Of a DNA stretch of 64,000 bases, positions 55,492 through 63,582 are shown piece after piece. The number at the start of each line of letters is the position of its first letter. Within the stretch, counting starts at the first letter, position 1. The DNA is from an uncultured Rhodospirillaceae bacterium (lineage in GTDB: Bacteria; Pseudomonadota; Alphaproteobacteria; Rhodospirillales; Magnetospirillaceae). The DNA lies in the NCBI GenBank assembly GCA_937887565.1, contig CALABS010000024.1, positions 41,047 to 105,046 of the forward strand. Reading direction: 5' to 3'. Position numbers and translations under genes: made by a program. The notes beneath the pieces were generated by a model. The model was not told where the DNA came from. It was given only the letters and a program-made list of their open reading frames with translations, and ran no database searches.

Positions 55492-55752
55492 GCCGACAGG
55501 CGCGCCTTGGAGGACACGATCGAGGGGCTGCGTAGTGGCAAGATCAAGCCGGAAGACATCCCTCCCGTCCGGATCGGAGAGGTCAACGGCGAGGTCTATA
55601 CCCTCGATCATCGCCGGCTGGTGGCGTTCCGCGAGGCGGGCGTTCCCATCACCTATCGGAAAGCCTCTGCCCGGGAATTGAAAAGAGAGACCCGTGGCAA
55701 GACAACAAGCAAGGACAACGGACTGTCTGTCAAAATCAGAAAAGGAGAATGA
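55492..55752 (+). pseudogene. Orphan toxin tip 2, without a start
   Basis: An 86-codon frame homologous to the other tips. It has ADRRALEDTIEGLRSGK, then IPPVRIGEVNGEVYTLDHRR, and ends SVKIRKGE. It is almost identical to tip 1 up to about residue 65, then differs in the last 20 residues, the same place where the immunity N-termini also differ. The only upstream in-frame start is inside immunity gene 2 without an SD. A silent cassette is the simplest reading. TGA is at 55750-55752. Confidence 0.75.
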
Positions 55753-55754
55753 TT

Positions 55755-56012
55755 ATGGAGATCGAAAAGCTTCAGGATATGGCCGATCTTGTCGCGACCC
55801 GCACGGACTTGGTTCTATTTCTTGACATTCTCGTAAAATCGATCGTCGAAGGGGACGCCCCCACACTCGTCTCTTACGAAGTGATGGACGGGTGCGAAAA
55901 TTTTACCGCCAATCTAGATGGTTGGTGCATGCATCAAAGGATCCCCTTCGATGAACAGCCGACCTGGAGCCTGGTCGCCTGGATCATCCTGGCGGGGGCG
56001 CTGAACGACTGA
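55755..56012 (+). CDS. Immunity protein 3 (DUF7660-like)
   Basis: An 85-residue homolog of the other two immunity proteins. ATG 55755 has GGAG at 7 bases; ATG 55749 overlaps the SD and is unlikely. The N-terminal part (DLVLFLDILVKSIVEGDAPT) is specific to this copy, and CMHQRIPFDEQPTWSLVAW is close to the others. It starts two bases after orphan tip 2, making the second silent pair. The array ends 160 bases later, after a third hairpin. Confidence 0.8.
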   Translation: MEIEKLQDMADLVATRTDLVLFLDILVKSIVEGDAPTLVSYEVMDGCENFTANLDGWCMHQRIPFDEQPTWSLVAWIILAGALND

Positions 56013-56031
56013 GCGCGACATGGGCTCAAGC

Positions 56032-56061
56032 CCCACCGGCGCTTCATGCCACGTCGGTGGG
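56032..56061 (+). repeat. Cassette-joint hairpin, copy 3 (covariant)
   Basis: CCCACCGGCG (56032-56041) pairs with CGTCGGTGGG (56052-56061). Relative to copies 1 and 2, G-C has become A-T at pair 4. No toxin tip follows; the homology stops at 56066. Confidence 0.7.
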
Positions 56062-56172
56062 CGCCGTGCCCCATTTCCGGGGCGGGTTCGCCCGCCAGAG
56101 GGGCGAGGGCGGGCGCTGGACAACCGCGCGCGGCCGTATATCCTTGGGACGGCAACGGTTTCGGGGGTTCGG

Positions 56173-56568
56173 ATGAGCATCGTCGGTGGCGCGCCGGAAC
56201 GGCGGACCTTCGCCAAGGGAACCCTGATCTTCCGCGAGGGCGACAAGGGGAGCGAGGCCTATCTGGTCCAGCAGGGGACGGTCCGCATCTTCAAGACCGT
56301 GTCAGGCAAGCGCATCACCATCGGCCACTGCAAGCCGTTCCAGGTCTTCGGCGAACTGGCGCTGATCGACGACGCCCCACGCATGGCCGCCGCCGAGGCG
56401 GTCGAGGACACGGTGGTGCTGGTGATGGGCAAGGCGGCCATCCGCCATATGCTCGACGATGCCCCGCCCGGCCTGACCAACCTGCTGCTGTCGCTGATCG
56501 GCACCATGCGCTCCATGGGCGACGACCTCGCCTCGGCCCGGGCGCAGGTGATGGAGCTGGGCGGCTGA
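56173..56568 (+). CDS. Cyclic nucleotide-binding domain protein
   Basis: A 131-residue single cNMP-binding (Crp-type beta-roll) domain with no DNA-binding domain attached. RTFAKGTLIFREGDKGSEAY is the entry strand; FGELALIDDAPRMAAAEA corresponds to the phosphate-binding cassette (FGE...R-A). So it may bind cAMP or cGMP and signal by protein contact. ATG 56173 is used because the longer frame reads through the decayed cassette end. An adenylate cyclase lies 1.6 kb away, but a direct link is only inferred. Confidence 0.85.
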   Translation: MSIVGGAPERRTFAKGTLIFREGDKGSEAYLVQQGTVRIFKTVSGKRITIGHCKPFQVFGELALIDDAPRMAAAEAVEDTVVLVMGKAAIRHMLDDAPPGLTNLLLSLIGTMRSMGDDLASARAQVMELGG

Positions 56569-56616
56569 CCATCCTCAAGGACGGTTGATTTTGCCTCTCT
56601 AATTTAGGTATGTGGA

Positions 56617-57138
56617 ATGCACATATCTTGTGGAGGCGACCCCTTGCGCACATTCTTCCGCCGCAGCCCGCCCGACGACTGCCGCCTGTGCGCGCTCAAG
56701 GCCGCCGTCGGCGGCCTGGTGGCCATCGCCCTGGTGGCGGTGATGGCCGAACTGGCCGGCAGCCTCGCCCCCATCGCGCCGCTGGCGGCCAGCTGCGTGC
56801 TGGTGTTCGCCGCCCCGGCCAGCCCCATGGCGCAGCCGGCCAACGTCATCGGCGGCCACCTGCTGTCCACCTCGGTGGCCCTGGCCATGGACGCCGTGCT
56901 GCCGGGCGGCTGGTGGGTGGCGGCCTTGGGGGTGGGCGTCGCCATCTGGCTGATGGGCGTCACCCGCCTGACCCATCCGCCGGCCGGCGCCGACGCCCTG
57001 GTGGTGCTGACCGCCCATCCCGGCCTCGAATACCTGTTCTTCCCGGTGCTGGCCGGAAGCGTCACCATGGTGGCGGTGGGCGTGGCCGTGCACCGGCTGA
57101 TGCCGCCCCGGGCGGCCTATCCCATGCCGGTGGAATAG
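56617..57138 (+). CDS. HPP family membrane protein
   Basis: A 173-residue integral membrane protein with four hydrophobic helices. The family name motif HPPAGADAL is near residue 128, and PAKNVIGGH-like PANVIGGHLLS near 85 is also conserved. HPP proteins have been linked to nitrite transport in chloroplasts and cyanobacteria, but bacterial roles vary. ATG 56617 has no SD, while TTG 56644 has GGAGG at 7 bases and would give MRTFFRRSPPDDCRLC, so the true start may be TTG 56644. Confidence 0.85.
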   Translation: MHISCGGDPLRTFFRRSPPDDCRLCALKAAVGGLVAIALVAVMAELAGSLAPIAPLAASCVLVFAAPASPMAQPANVIGGHLLSTSVALAMDAVLPGGWWVAALGVGVAIWLMGVTRLTHPPAGADALVVLTAHPGLEYLFFPVLAGSVTMVAVGVAVHRLMPPRAAYPMPVE

Positions 57139-57192
57139 GGTTTCCGGTTTTCCCCAATTGCCGGCGGTGGATTTTGCCCCGATCCTGGCCGC

Positions 57193-58137
57193 ATGCTGAC
57201 CATCTTCGTGGCGTTGGCGCCCATCTTCCTGTTGATCCTGCTGGGCTGGGGCATGCGTGCCTTCGGCTTCGTGCCCGACGGCTTCTGGCCGCCGGCCGAG
57301 AAGCTGACCTATTTCCTGCTGTTCCCGGCGCTGCTGGTCGCCAACCTCGCCGAGGCGCGGCTGGAGGGGCTGCCGGTAACCGCCATCACCTCGGCGCACG
57401 CCCTGGGCATCGCCGCCATGGCGGTGCTGGCGGTGGCGGCCATGGGCGTGCTGCGCCGGCGGCCGTTCCATCTGGACGGCGCCGGCTTCACTTCGGTGTT
57501 CCAGGCGGTGATCCGCCCCAACACCTATGTCGGCCTGGCCGCCGCCGCCGGCCTGTGGGGGGCCGAGGGGGTGACCGTCACCGCGCTGTGCGTGGCGCTG
57601 GTGGTGCCGGTGGTCAACGTGCTGTCGGTGGTGGCGCTGGTGCGCTGGGCCGGCCCCACGGGCGCCGCCCCGCGCCGCTGGCGCGACACCGCGCTGCCGG
57701 TGCTCAGGAACCCGCTGATCGCCGCCTGCCTGGCGGGGATCGCGCTCAACGTCACCGGCATCGGCCTGCCGCCGGTGGTCGGCCCCTTCCTCAAGATCCT
57801 GGCCAGCGCCTCGCTGCCCATCGGCCTGTTGGCGGTGGGCGCCGGCCTCGACCTCAAAGGCTTCCGTACCGCCGGCCCGGCCGTCGCGCTGGCGGTGGCC
57901 GTCAAGCTGGCGGTGCTGCCGCTGGTGGTGGGGGGGCTGGCCTGGAGCCTGGGGGTGCGCGGCGTGCCGCTCCTCGTCACCGTCGCCTATGCCGGGCTGC
58001 CCATCGCCCCCAATTCCTATGTCCTGGCCCGCCAGCTGGGCGGCGACGCCCGCCTGATGGCGGCCATGATCACCGCCTCGACCGTGCTGGCGGCGCTGAC
58101 CCTGCCGGCGCTGGTGGTGGCGGTGGGCGCGCTCTGA
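57193..58137 (+). CDS. AEC family transporter
   Basis: A 314-residue membrane protein with about ten hydrophobic helices, of the auxin efflux carrier family. It has the N-terminal pattern VALAPIFLLILLGWGMR and the C-terminal VAYAGLPIAPNSYVLARQLGG, typical of bacterial MdcF/YfdV-like carriers of malonate, malate or other organic acids. The substrate is unknown. It is encoded 54 bases after the HPP gene and converges on the adenylate cyclase with a one-base gap. Confidence 0.88.
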   Translation: MLTIFVALAPIFLLILLGWGMRAFGFVPDGFWPPAEKLTYFLLFPALLVANLAEARLEGLPVTAITSAHALGIAAMAVLAVAAMGVLRRRPFHLDGAGFTSVFQAVIRPNTYVGLAAAAGLWGAEGVTVTALCVALVVPVVNVLSVVALVRWAGPTGAAPRRWRDTALPVLRNPLIAACLAGIALNVTGIGLPPVVGPFLKILASASLPIGLLAVGAGLDLKGFRTAGPAVALAVAVKLAVLPLVVGGLAWSLGVRGVPLLVTVAYAGLPIAPNSYVLARQLGGDARLMAAMITASTVLAALTLPALVVAVGAL

Positions 58138-58138
58138 G

Positions 58139-60418
58139 CTACTTGCTCTTCATCACCCACACGCCGTCCCAGTCGGCCGGCGGCGGCTCTTCCTGCAGGT
58201 GGGCGCAACGGTCGATGTACATCCGCGAGCAGAAATCGCGCGGATTGACCTCCAGCACCTTGCCGAAGGCCTGGGTCGCCTCGGCGAAGCGGGCGTGGCG
58301 GTAGCTCTCGATGCCGAAGGCGAAGTCGGTCAGGGTCTCCATCATGCGCGGGAAGCTGGCCTCGTCGTGGAAGTCCAGCACCTCGAACACCGCCACCGGC
58401 TTGGTCTTGCCCTTGACCACCACCTTGTCGACCTCACGCATGCGGTAGGTGCCCTTGAGCGCGTGGCGGGTGAACTCGCTGATGAGGATCTTGGCGCCGT
58501 ATTGCTTGGTGGCCGATTCCAGGCGCGAGGCCAGGTTCACGCCGTCGCCGATGACGGTGTAGTCCATGCGCTTGGGGCTGCCGATATTGCCCGACACCAC
58601 GGTGTCGCTGTTGAGCCCGATGCCGATGTCCACCGGCTTCTTGCCCTCCTCGGCGCGGTGAGCGTTGAACGCCCGCAGCGCCCGGATCATGGTGATGGCG
58701 GCGCGCACGGCGCGGTCGGCGTCGTCCTCGTGGGGGATCGGGGTGCCGAACACCGCCATGATGGCGTCGCCGATGAACTTGTCCAGCATGCCGCCCTCGT
58801 CGGTGATGCAGTCGACCATCACCGTGAAATATTCGTTGAGCAGGCTGACGGTGCCCTGCGGCCCCAGTTCCTCGGTCAGGGTGGTGAAGCTGCGGATGTC
58901 GGAGAACAGCACCGTCGCCACCGACGACTGGCCGCCCATGATGGCCTCGCCGCCGGCCAGCAGCTGGTCGGCCAGGGCCGGGTCCATGTAGCGGCTCATG
59001 GTGGACTTCATGCGCTTCTCGGACGAGATGTCCTCGATCATCAGCATGGCGCCCAGCTTCTTGCCGTCGATGCCGACCAGGGGCAGCACGGTGACGTTGG
59101 CCGACACCGGCTTGCCGGCGGCGGCCAACTCGGCGTCCATGATGACATCGCCCTTCCCGGCCGCGGTCGCCTCCTCGATCTTGTCGACCAGGAAGGCGTT
59201 GGCGTCGGTGAACACCTCGGCGGCCGGACGGCCCAGCATCCCGTCGGCGTCCATGGCCAGGATGCGCTGGCCGGCGGCGTTGCAGGTGGCGACGTGGCCA
59301 TCCTCGGCCAGGGTGATGACGCCGCTGGACATGCTTTCGAGGATGGATTCGTTGTAGTTCTTGATGTTCTGGACGTCGTCGAACAGCTTGGCGTTCTCAA
59401 GCCCGATGGAGATCTGGCTGACGAAGGCCTTGAGCCGCGCCTCGTCGTCGGCGGTGAAGGCGCCGCCGCGCTTGTTGAGCACCTGGGTGACGCCGATGCA
59501 CTTGCCGTCCTTGTTGAGCACCGGCACGCACAGGATCGAGCGGGTGAAGAACCCGGTCTTGCGGTCGAAGGCGGGGTTGAAGCGCAGGTCGGCATAGGCG
59601 TGGGGGATGTTCACCGTCTCGCGGCTGGTGAACACCGCGCCGGCGATGCCCAGGTGGTTGGGCAGGCGGATCTGGGCGGCGCCCAGCCCCTCGCCCACCA
59701 TGGTGAACAGCTCGCGGCTCTTCTCGTCGTTGATGAACAGCGTCGAGCGCTCGGCGTCCAGCATGTGGGTGATGGTGGCGATGATCTTGTTGAGCAGCGG
59801 CCCCAGCTTCAGTTCCGAGCTGATCTCGGACACCACGTTGAGGAATTCCAGCTCCTGCCGCCGCTGGCGTTCCACGTTCTCCAGCGTGCGGAGCGAATCC
59901 AGCGCGATGGCGGCCTGGCCGATGATGGCCTCGGTGACCTCCAGGTCGCCCTTGCTGAACGCCAGCTTGCGCTTCTTGTTGAGCAGCTGGGCCACCCCGA
60001 TCCGCTCGCCCTTCAGCGTCACCAGCGGCGCGCACAGGATGGTGCGGGTGGTATAGCCGGTCTGCACGTCCACCGCGCTGTTGAAGCGCGAGTCGGCATA
60101 GGCGTCGTCGACGATGGCGCCGCGGCCGGAATGGAAGACGTGCCCGGCCACGCCCGAGTTGTTGAAGATGCGAATCTCGCGGGTGAACTTGCCGGCGACG
60201 ATGCGGGAGTACAGCTCGCCGGTGGTCTCGTCGTTGAGGAACACCGAACCGCGCTCGGCGCCGATGGTCTCGGTGAGGATGTTGCGAAGGGCGTCCAGGG
60301 CGTCGGTCAGGGTGTGGGCCGCCGCCAGCCGGTTCGACACCTTGAGCAGGAATTCCGGCGTGACGCGGGAATCGGTCGTGCGGCGCGGACGCCGGGCCGA
60401 TGCGCGTATCTCATTCAC
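58139..60418 (-). CDS. Class III adenylate cyclase with GAF-GAF-PAS
   Basis: A 759-residue soluble cyclase. GAF1 lies at about residues 35-190 (NSGVAGHVFHSGRG), GAF2 at about 205-350 (LGIAGAVFTSRETVNIP), a PAS domain at about 365-480, and the class III catalytic domain at about 500-690. Metal-binding Asp are in LFSDIRSFT and FIGDAIMAVFG, and the purine-site region is YTVIGDGVNLASRLE. It makes cAMP, possibly cGMP, in response to small ligands or redox. Its start overlaps the upstream coiled-coil gene by 8 bases. Confidence 0.92.
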   Translation of the reverse strand: MNEIRASARRPRRTTDSRVTPEFLLKVSNRLAAAHTLTDALDALRNILTETIGAERGSVFLNDETTGELYSRIVAGKFTREIRIFNNSGVAGHVFHSGRGAIVDDAYADSRFNSAVDVQTGYTTRTILCAPLVTLKGERIGVAQLLNKKRKLAFSKGDLEVTEAIIGQAAIALDSLRTLENVERQRRQELEFLNVVSEISSELKLGPLLNKIIATITHMLDAERSTLFINDEKSRELFTMVGEGLGAAQIRLPNHLGIAGAVFTSRETVNIPHAYADLRFNPAFDRKTGFFTRSILCVPVLNKDGKCIGVTQVLNKRGGAFTADDEARLKAFVSQISIGLENAKLFDDVQNIKNYNESILESMSSGVITLAEDGHVATCNAAGQRILAMDADGMLGRPAAEVFTDANAFLVDKIEEATAAGKGDVIMDAELAAAGKPVSANVTVLPLVGIDGKKLGAMLMIEDISSEKRMKSTMSRYMDPALADQLLAGGEAIMGGQSSVATVLFSDIRSFTTLTEELGPQGTVSLLNEYFTVMVDCITDEGGMLDKFIGDAIMAVFGTPIPHEDDADRAVRAAITMIRALRAFNAHRAEEGKKPVDIGIGLNSDTVVSGNIGSPKRMDYTVIGDGVNLASRLESATKQYGAKILISEFTRHALKGTYRMREVDKVVVKGKTKPVAVFEVLDFHDEASFPRMMETLTDFAFGIESYRHARFAEATQAFGKVLEVNPRDFCSRMYIDRCAHLQEEPPPADWDGVWVMKSK

Positions 60419-61076
60419 GGCCGGCCTCCATGGATTCGCGAAGCGCCCGGATCGTCGCCTTCAATTGCTCGGCCTCCCCCGCCATTTTCTGGGCCAGCGC
60501 ATCCGTCTCGCCACGGTGACGCACCGCCGCCTCGTCCAGTTGGTCGCGCAACGACTGGACGGTGGCCTGCAACTGGCGAATCTCGTCGTCGCGGGCGTTC
60601 ACCGCCTCCTGGATGCGTTCGCCTTCGCTCACCCGCTGCGAATCCAACTGGTCGCGGAGCGCGTCGACGGTGGTCCGCAACTGCCTGATCTCGTCCAGGT
60701 GCAGGTTGACCGCCGCCTGGGTGCGCTCGGCCTCGCCGTTGCGCTGGGTGTCCAACTGGTCGCGGAGCGCGTCCACCGTCGTCCGCAACTGCCTGATCTC
60801 GTCCAGGTGCAGGTTGACCGCCGCCTGGGTGCGCTCGGCCTCGCCGTTCCGTTGGGTGTCCAGTTGGTCGCGGAGCGCGTCGGCCGTCGCCTTGAGCTGG
60901 CGGATCTCGTCCAACTGCAGGTTGACGGCGGCCTGGGTGCGCTCGGCCTCTCCCATCCGCTGCGAGTCCACCATGTCGCGCAGCGCCGAGATGGTGGCGC
61001 GAAGCTCGGCGGCCTCGGCCTCCAGGGCGGCGGTGGGCGGGAATTGCGGCGGTGCTTCGTGGCGCATCAGGGGCAT
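60411..61076 (-). CDS. Coiled-coil repeat protein coupled to the cyclase
   Basis: A 221-residue, almost fully helical coiled-coil protein. It contains four tandem 36-residue repeats of the form LRDQLDTQRNGEAERTQAAV then NLHLDEIRQLRTTVDA. Two of them are nearly identical, and a fifth degenerate copy ends the protein. The 36-residue period may fit heptad packing with a stutter. No enzyme motif is seen. It overlaps the cyclase start by 8 bases, so they are co-expressed; a scaffold or input partner for the cyclase is inferred. Confidence 0.78.
   Translation of the reverse strand: MPLMRHEAPPQFPPTAALEAEAAELRATISALRDMVDSQRMGEAERTQAAVNLQLDEIRQLKATADALRDQLDTQRNGEAERTQAAVNLHLDEIRQLRTTVDALRDQLDTQRNGEAERTQAAVNLHLDEIRQLRTTVDALRDQLDSQRVSEGERIQEAVNARDDEIRQLQATVQSLRDQLDEAAVRHRGETDALAQKMAGEAEQLKATIRALRESMEAGRE
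60560..60990 (-). repeat. Four tandem 108-bp coding repeats
   Basis: Near-identical 108-base units encode the 36-residue coiled-coil repeat. The motif CTGATCTCGTCCAGGTGCAG recurs at 108-base spacing (about 60685 and 60793), and the adjacent copies carry CTCGTCCAACTGCAG (60907). Close identity points to recent expansion. Confidence 0.85.
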
Positions 61077-61161
61077 GGCGAGGCTCGACAGTGGGCCCTC
61101 GTCCGATCATACCCGAATCCCGACCGGCGAACAGCCGGTCGAGCGACCGCCGGGCGCTTTT

Positions 61162-61503
61162 CTATTCCTCGGTGAGATTGGCGGCGGGAAGCACGGTCAC
61201 GCCGGTGCCGTCCTCGTCTTCGATCAACACGATGTCGCCCTGGATGCGGTCGCCGCCCTCGGCGAGGTTGTTGAAGTAGTGCCAGAGGAACGAAACCGCG
61301 ATGGTCTGGTCGATCTGGTCGTCCTCCTCCATCTCGTCCTCGGCCATGGCCGAGACATCGCGCAGGATCTCGAGGCTGTCGTCGAACATCTCGGCGATGT
61401 CGGGATTGTCCTCGAGCACGTTCTTGATGATGTAGTCGTGCTCGCCCTCGTCGAGCTCGTACTTCCACTGGGCGGTGCCGGACTTGTAGTAGACGGTGAT
61501 CAT
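61162..61503 (-). CDS. Acidic hypothetical protein
   Basis: A 113-residue acidic soluble protein starting MITVYYKSGTAQWKYELDEG, with a highly acidic centre (SAMAEDEMEEDDQIDQTIAV). No family is recognised; the low pI and short size suggest a small binding or regulatory protein. ATG 61503 follows CCAGGAGGCCAGGATG-type sequence (AGGAGG, minus strand), a very good SD. It is divergent from purU and lies upstream of the coiled-coil gene, 85 bases away on the same strand. Confidence 0.7.
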   Translation of the reverse strand: MITVYYKSGTAQWKYELDEGEHDYIIKNVLEDNPDIAEMFDDSLEILRDVSAMAEDEMEEDDQIDQTIAVSFLWHYFNNLAEGGDRIQGDIVLIEDEDGTGVTVLPAANLTEE

Positions 61504-61680
61504 CCTGGCCTCCTGGCGCCGGTGGGTCGAAAAATTCAAGCGGCCGAACCTCGCCCCGGCCAATTTCGGGGACCATCCGCGATTCGCGGAAAAAAGGCAA
61601 GCGCACGATTGCCGCCTTGGCTCGCCCGCGCACCCTTGCTATCAAGCTTCGCACGCCGTGCGGAAACAAAAGGAACGCCG

Positions 61681-62541
61681 ATGTCCGACCAGCCGAGCTA
61701 CGTCCTGACCATCACCTGCCCCGACACCGTGGGCATCGTGGCGGCGGTGTCCGGGTTCCTGACCCAGCACGATTGCTTCATCACCGAGGCGGCCCAGTTC
61801 GGCGACCCGCTCAGCCGGCGCTTCTTCATGCGGATCGTGTTCTCCACCGGCGCCCTGACCCCGCCCATGGCCGAGGTCGGCAAGCTGTTCTCGATGGTCG
61901 CCCAGAAGTTTCAGATGATCTGGAACCTCTACGACACCGGCAAGAAGCCGCGGGTGGTGATCATGGTTTCCAAGTTCGGCCATTGCCTGGTGGACCTGCT
62001 GCACCGCTATCACACCGGCCAGCTCAACATCGAGATTCCGGCCGTCATCTCCAACCACCCGGAGATGCGCTCCATCGTCGAGTGGCACGGCATCCCCTAT
62101 CATTTCCTGGCCGTCGACAAGCACGACAAGGCCGACCAGGAAACCCGGGTGATGGAGATCATCGACCGCTCGCGCGCCGACCTGGTGGTGCTTGCCCGCT
62201 ACATGCAAATCCTTTCCCACGACATGTGCACCCGCCTGCAGGGCCGGGCCATCAACATCCACCACTCGTTCCTGCCCAGCTTCAAGGGGGCCAAGCCGTA
62301 TCACCAGGCCCATGCGCGGGGCGTGAAGATCATCGGCGCGACCGCCCATTACGTCACCCCCGACCTGGACGAGGGCCCGATCATCGAGCAGGCCGTCGAG
62401 CGGGTGGACCATACCGCCACCCCGGATGACCTGGTGGCCATCGGCCGCGACATCGAGAACGTGGTGCTGGCCCGCGCCGTGCGCTGGCATACCGAGCACC
62501 GGGTGTTGCCGAACGGTTCGAAGACGGTGGTGTTCCGCTAG
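61681..62541 (+). CDS. purU: Formyltetrahydrofolate deformylase
   Basis: A 286-residue PurU. It hydrolyses 10-formyl-THF to formate and THF, balancing one-carbon pools. An N-terminal ACT domain (YVLTITCPDTVGIVAAVSGF) is followed by a formyltransferase-like domain with the catalytic INIHHSFLPSFKGAKPYHQA and the Asp in YVTPDLDEGPIIEQ. The length is standard. AAAGGAACGCCG lies before ATG 61681. Confidence 0.96.
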   Translation: MSDQPSYVLTITCPDTVGIVAAVSGFLTQHDCFITEAAQFGDPLSRRFFMRIVFSTGALTPPMAEVGKLFSMVAQKFQMIWNLYDTGKKPRVVIMVSKFGHCLVDLLHRYHTGQLNIEIPAVISNHPEMRSIVEWHGIPYHFLAVDKHDKADQETRVMEIIDRSRADLVVLARYMQILSHDMCTRLQGRAINIHHSFLPSFKGAKPYHQAHARGVKIIGATAHYVTPDLDEGPIIEQAVERVDHTATPDDLVAIGRDIENVVLARAVRWHTEHRVLPNGSKTVVFR

Positions 62542-62563
62542 GCGGCGCTGGTAGGATCGCCCC

Positions 62564-63133
62564 ATGCGCCTCGTCGTCGCCCTTGCCGCCGTGACGGTCC
62601 TTGCCGCCCCCGCCCCCGCCCGGTCCCAGGACATCCAACCCGGGTCCGAACCGGGCTTCCTGTCCATCCTGGGTGATTTCATCCTCGACGGCCTGTCGCC
62701 GCCGCGCACCGCCGCCGACCTGGCGCGCGAGGAGGAAAAGGCACGCGAGGCGAGCCTGAAGGGCGGCGACGCCCCCGCGGCCGTGGCGCCGCCGCTTCCC
62801 GCGCCCGTCGCCGTCGAGCCGCCGCCGGAGCCGAAGGCGGTCGTCGCCCCCACGTTGCCTCCCGCGCCCTCGCCCCCCTCACCGCCCGTGGCCGAACCGG
62901 TCGCGCTTCCCGCCGCGCCGCCGCCGCCGGTGCCCGAGGCGCCGCCGCCGGTCGTGGCGGCCCCCGCCCCAAGGCCGCAGCCCATCGTGGTGCCCCGCCC
63001 CGCCCCCGAGCCGATCGAGGCCGCCGACCGCATCGCCGGCACCGCCACCCTTGAGCAGGCGGTGAAACTGGGTGGGCCGATGGAGCTTTACACCCGCCGT
63101 CCGCCGCAACCCGCCGAGGGAGACCGCCCATGA
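62564..63133 (+). CDS. Proline-rich secreted protein
   Basis: A 189-residue protein with a Sec signal peptide (cleavage near PARSQD). The mature protein is dominated by Pro/Ala/Val runs (about residues 70-150) and ends GGPMELYTRRPPQ. No domain is recognised. Such segments often span the periplasm or bind peptidoglycan-linked partners, but that is inference. It overlaps the DUF423 gene by ATGA (63130-63133), so both are translated together. Confidence 0.75.
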   Translation: MRLVVALAAVTVLAAPAPARSQDIQPGSEPGFLSILGDFILDGLSPPRTAADLAREEEKAREASLKGGDAPAAVAPPLPAPVAVEPPPEPKAVVAPTLPPAPSPPSPPVAEPVALPAAPPPPVPEAPPPVVAAPAPRPQPIVVPRPAPEPIEAADRIAGTATLEQAVKLGGPMELYTRRPPQPAEGDRP

Positions 63134-63495
63134 GGCCCTGGGTCGTGGTGGCCGGACTGAACGCCGCCTTCGCCGTGGCGCTGGGCGCCTATGCCGCCCA
63201 CGGGCTGGCCGGCGACGCCTATCTGCAGTCGCTGGGCGAACGGGCGGCGCTTTATCAATTGGTCCACGCCCTGGCGATCCTGGCCGCCGACCGACTGGCC
63301 GCCGACGGGCGCCGCGCCGCCCATGCCGCCGCGCTGCTGTTCACCGCCGCCATCCTGGCCTTCTCGGGCTCGCTGACGGTCAAGGCGCTGGGCGGCACCC
63401 TGGCGGTGCCGATGATCACTCCCGCCGGCGGCGTCGCCTTCATCCTCGGCTGGCTGGTCCTGGCCTTTTCCGGCCTTGGCCGATCCCAGGGTTGA
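63130..63495 (+). CDS. DUF423 family membrane protein
   Basis: A 121-residue inner-membrane protein with four hydrophobic helices. FAVALGAYAAHGL and LYQLVHALAIL are the family pattern, followed by PAGGVAFILGWLVLAF. It belongs to DUF423 (YgdD-like) and has no known role. It is coupled to the upstream proline-rich gene by ATGA. It lies 87 bases before divK, without an evident terminator. Confidence 0.92.
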   Translation: MRPWVVVAGLNAAFAVALGAYAAHGLAGDAYLQSLGERAALYQLVHALAILAADRLAADGRRAAHAAALLFTAAILAFSGSLTVKALGGTLAVPMITPAGGVAFILGWLVLAFSGLGRSQG

Positions 63496-63582
63496 TCAAG
63501 GTCACGGCTTGCGTGCCAATTCCCTGGTTTGACTTGCACTTGCGAATTTCGGATGATGAGCCGCCGCGAAGGGGTAAGCCAT

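Larger units (their letters stand above)
54793..56066 (+). repeat. Direct repeats joining the toxin/immunity cassettes
   Basis: The segment 54793-55123 recurs at 55358-55688 (331 bp, offset 565) with about seven base differences. A shorter third copy, 55941-56066, keeps only the immunity 3' end and the hairpin (offset 571). Each repeat spans the end of an immunity gene, a hairpin and the 5' part of the next toxin tip. Confidence 0.9.

Noticed and set aside
55354..55752. Complete gene for orphan toxin tip 2
   Set aside because: Same reason as tip 1: the start is inside immunity gene 2 and unsupported.
60560..60990. CRISPR-like periodic repeats
   Set aside because: The 108-base units are coding, in frame, and have no unique spacers. 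They encode a coiled coil.
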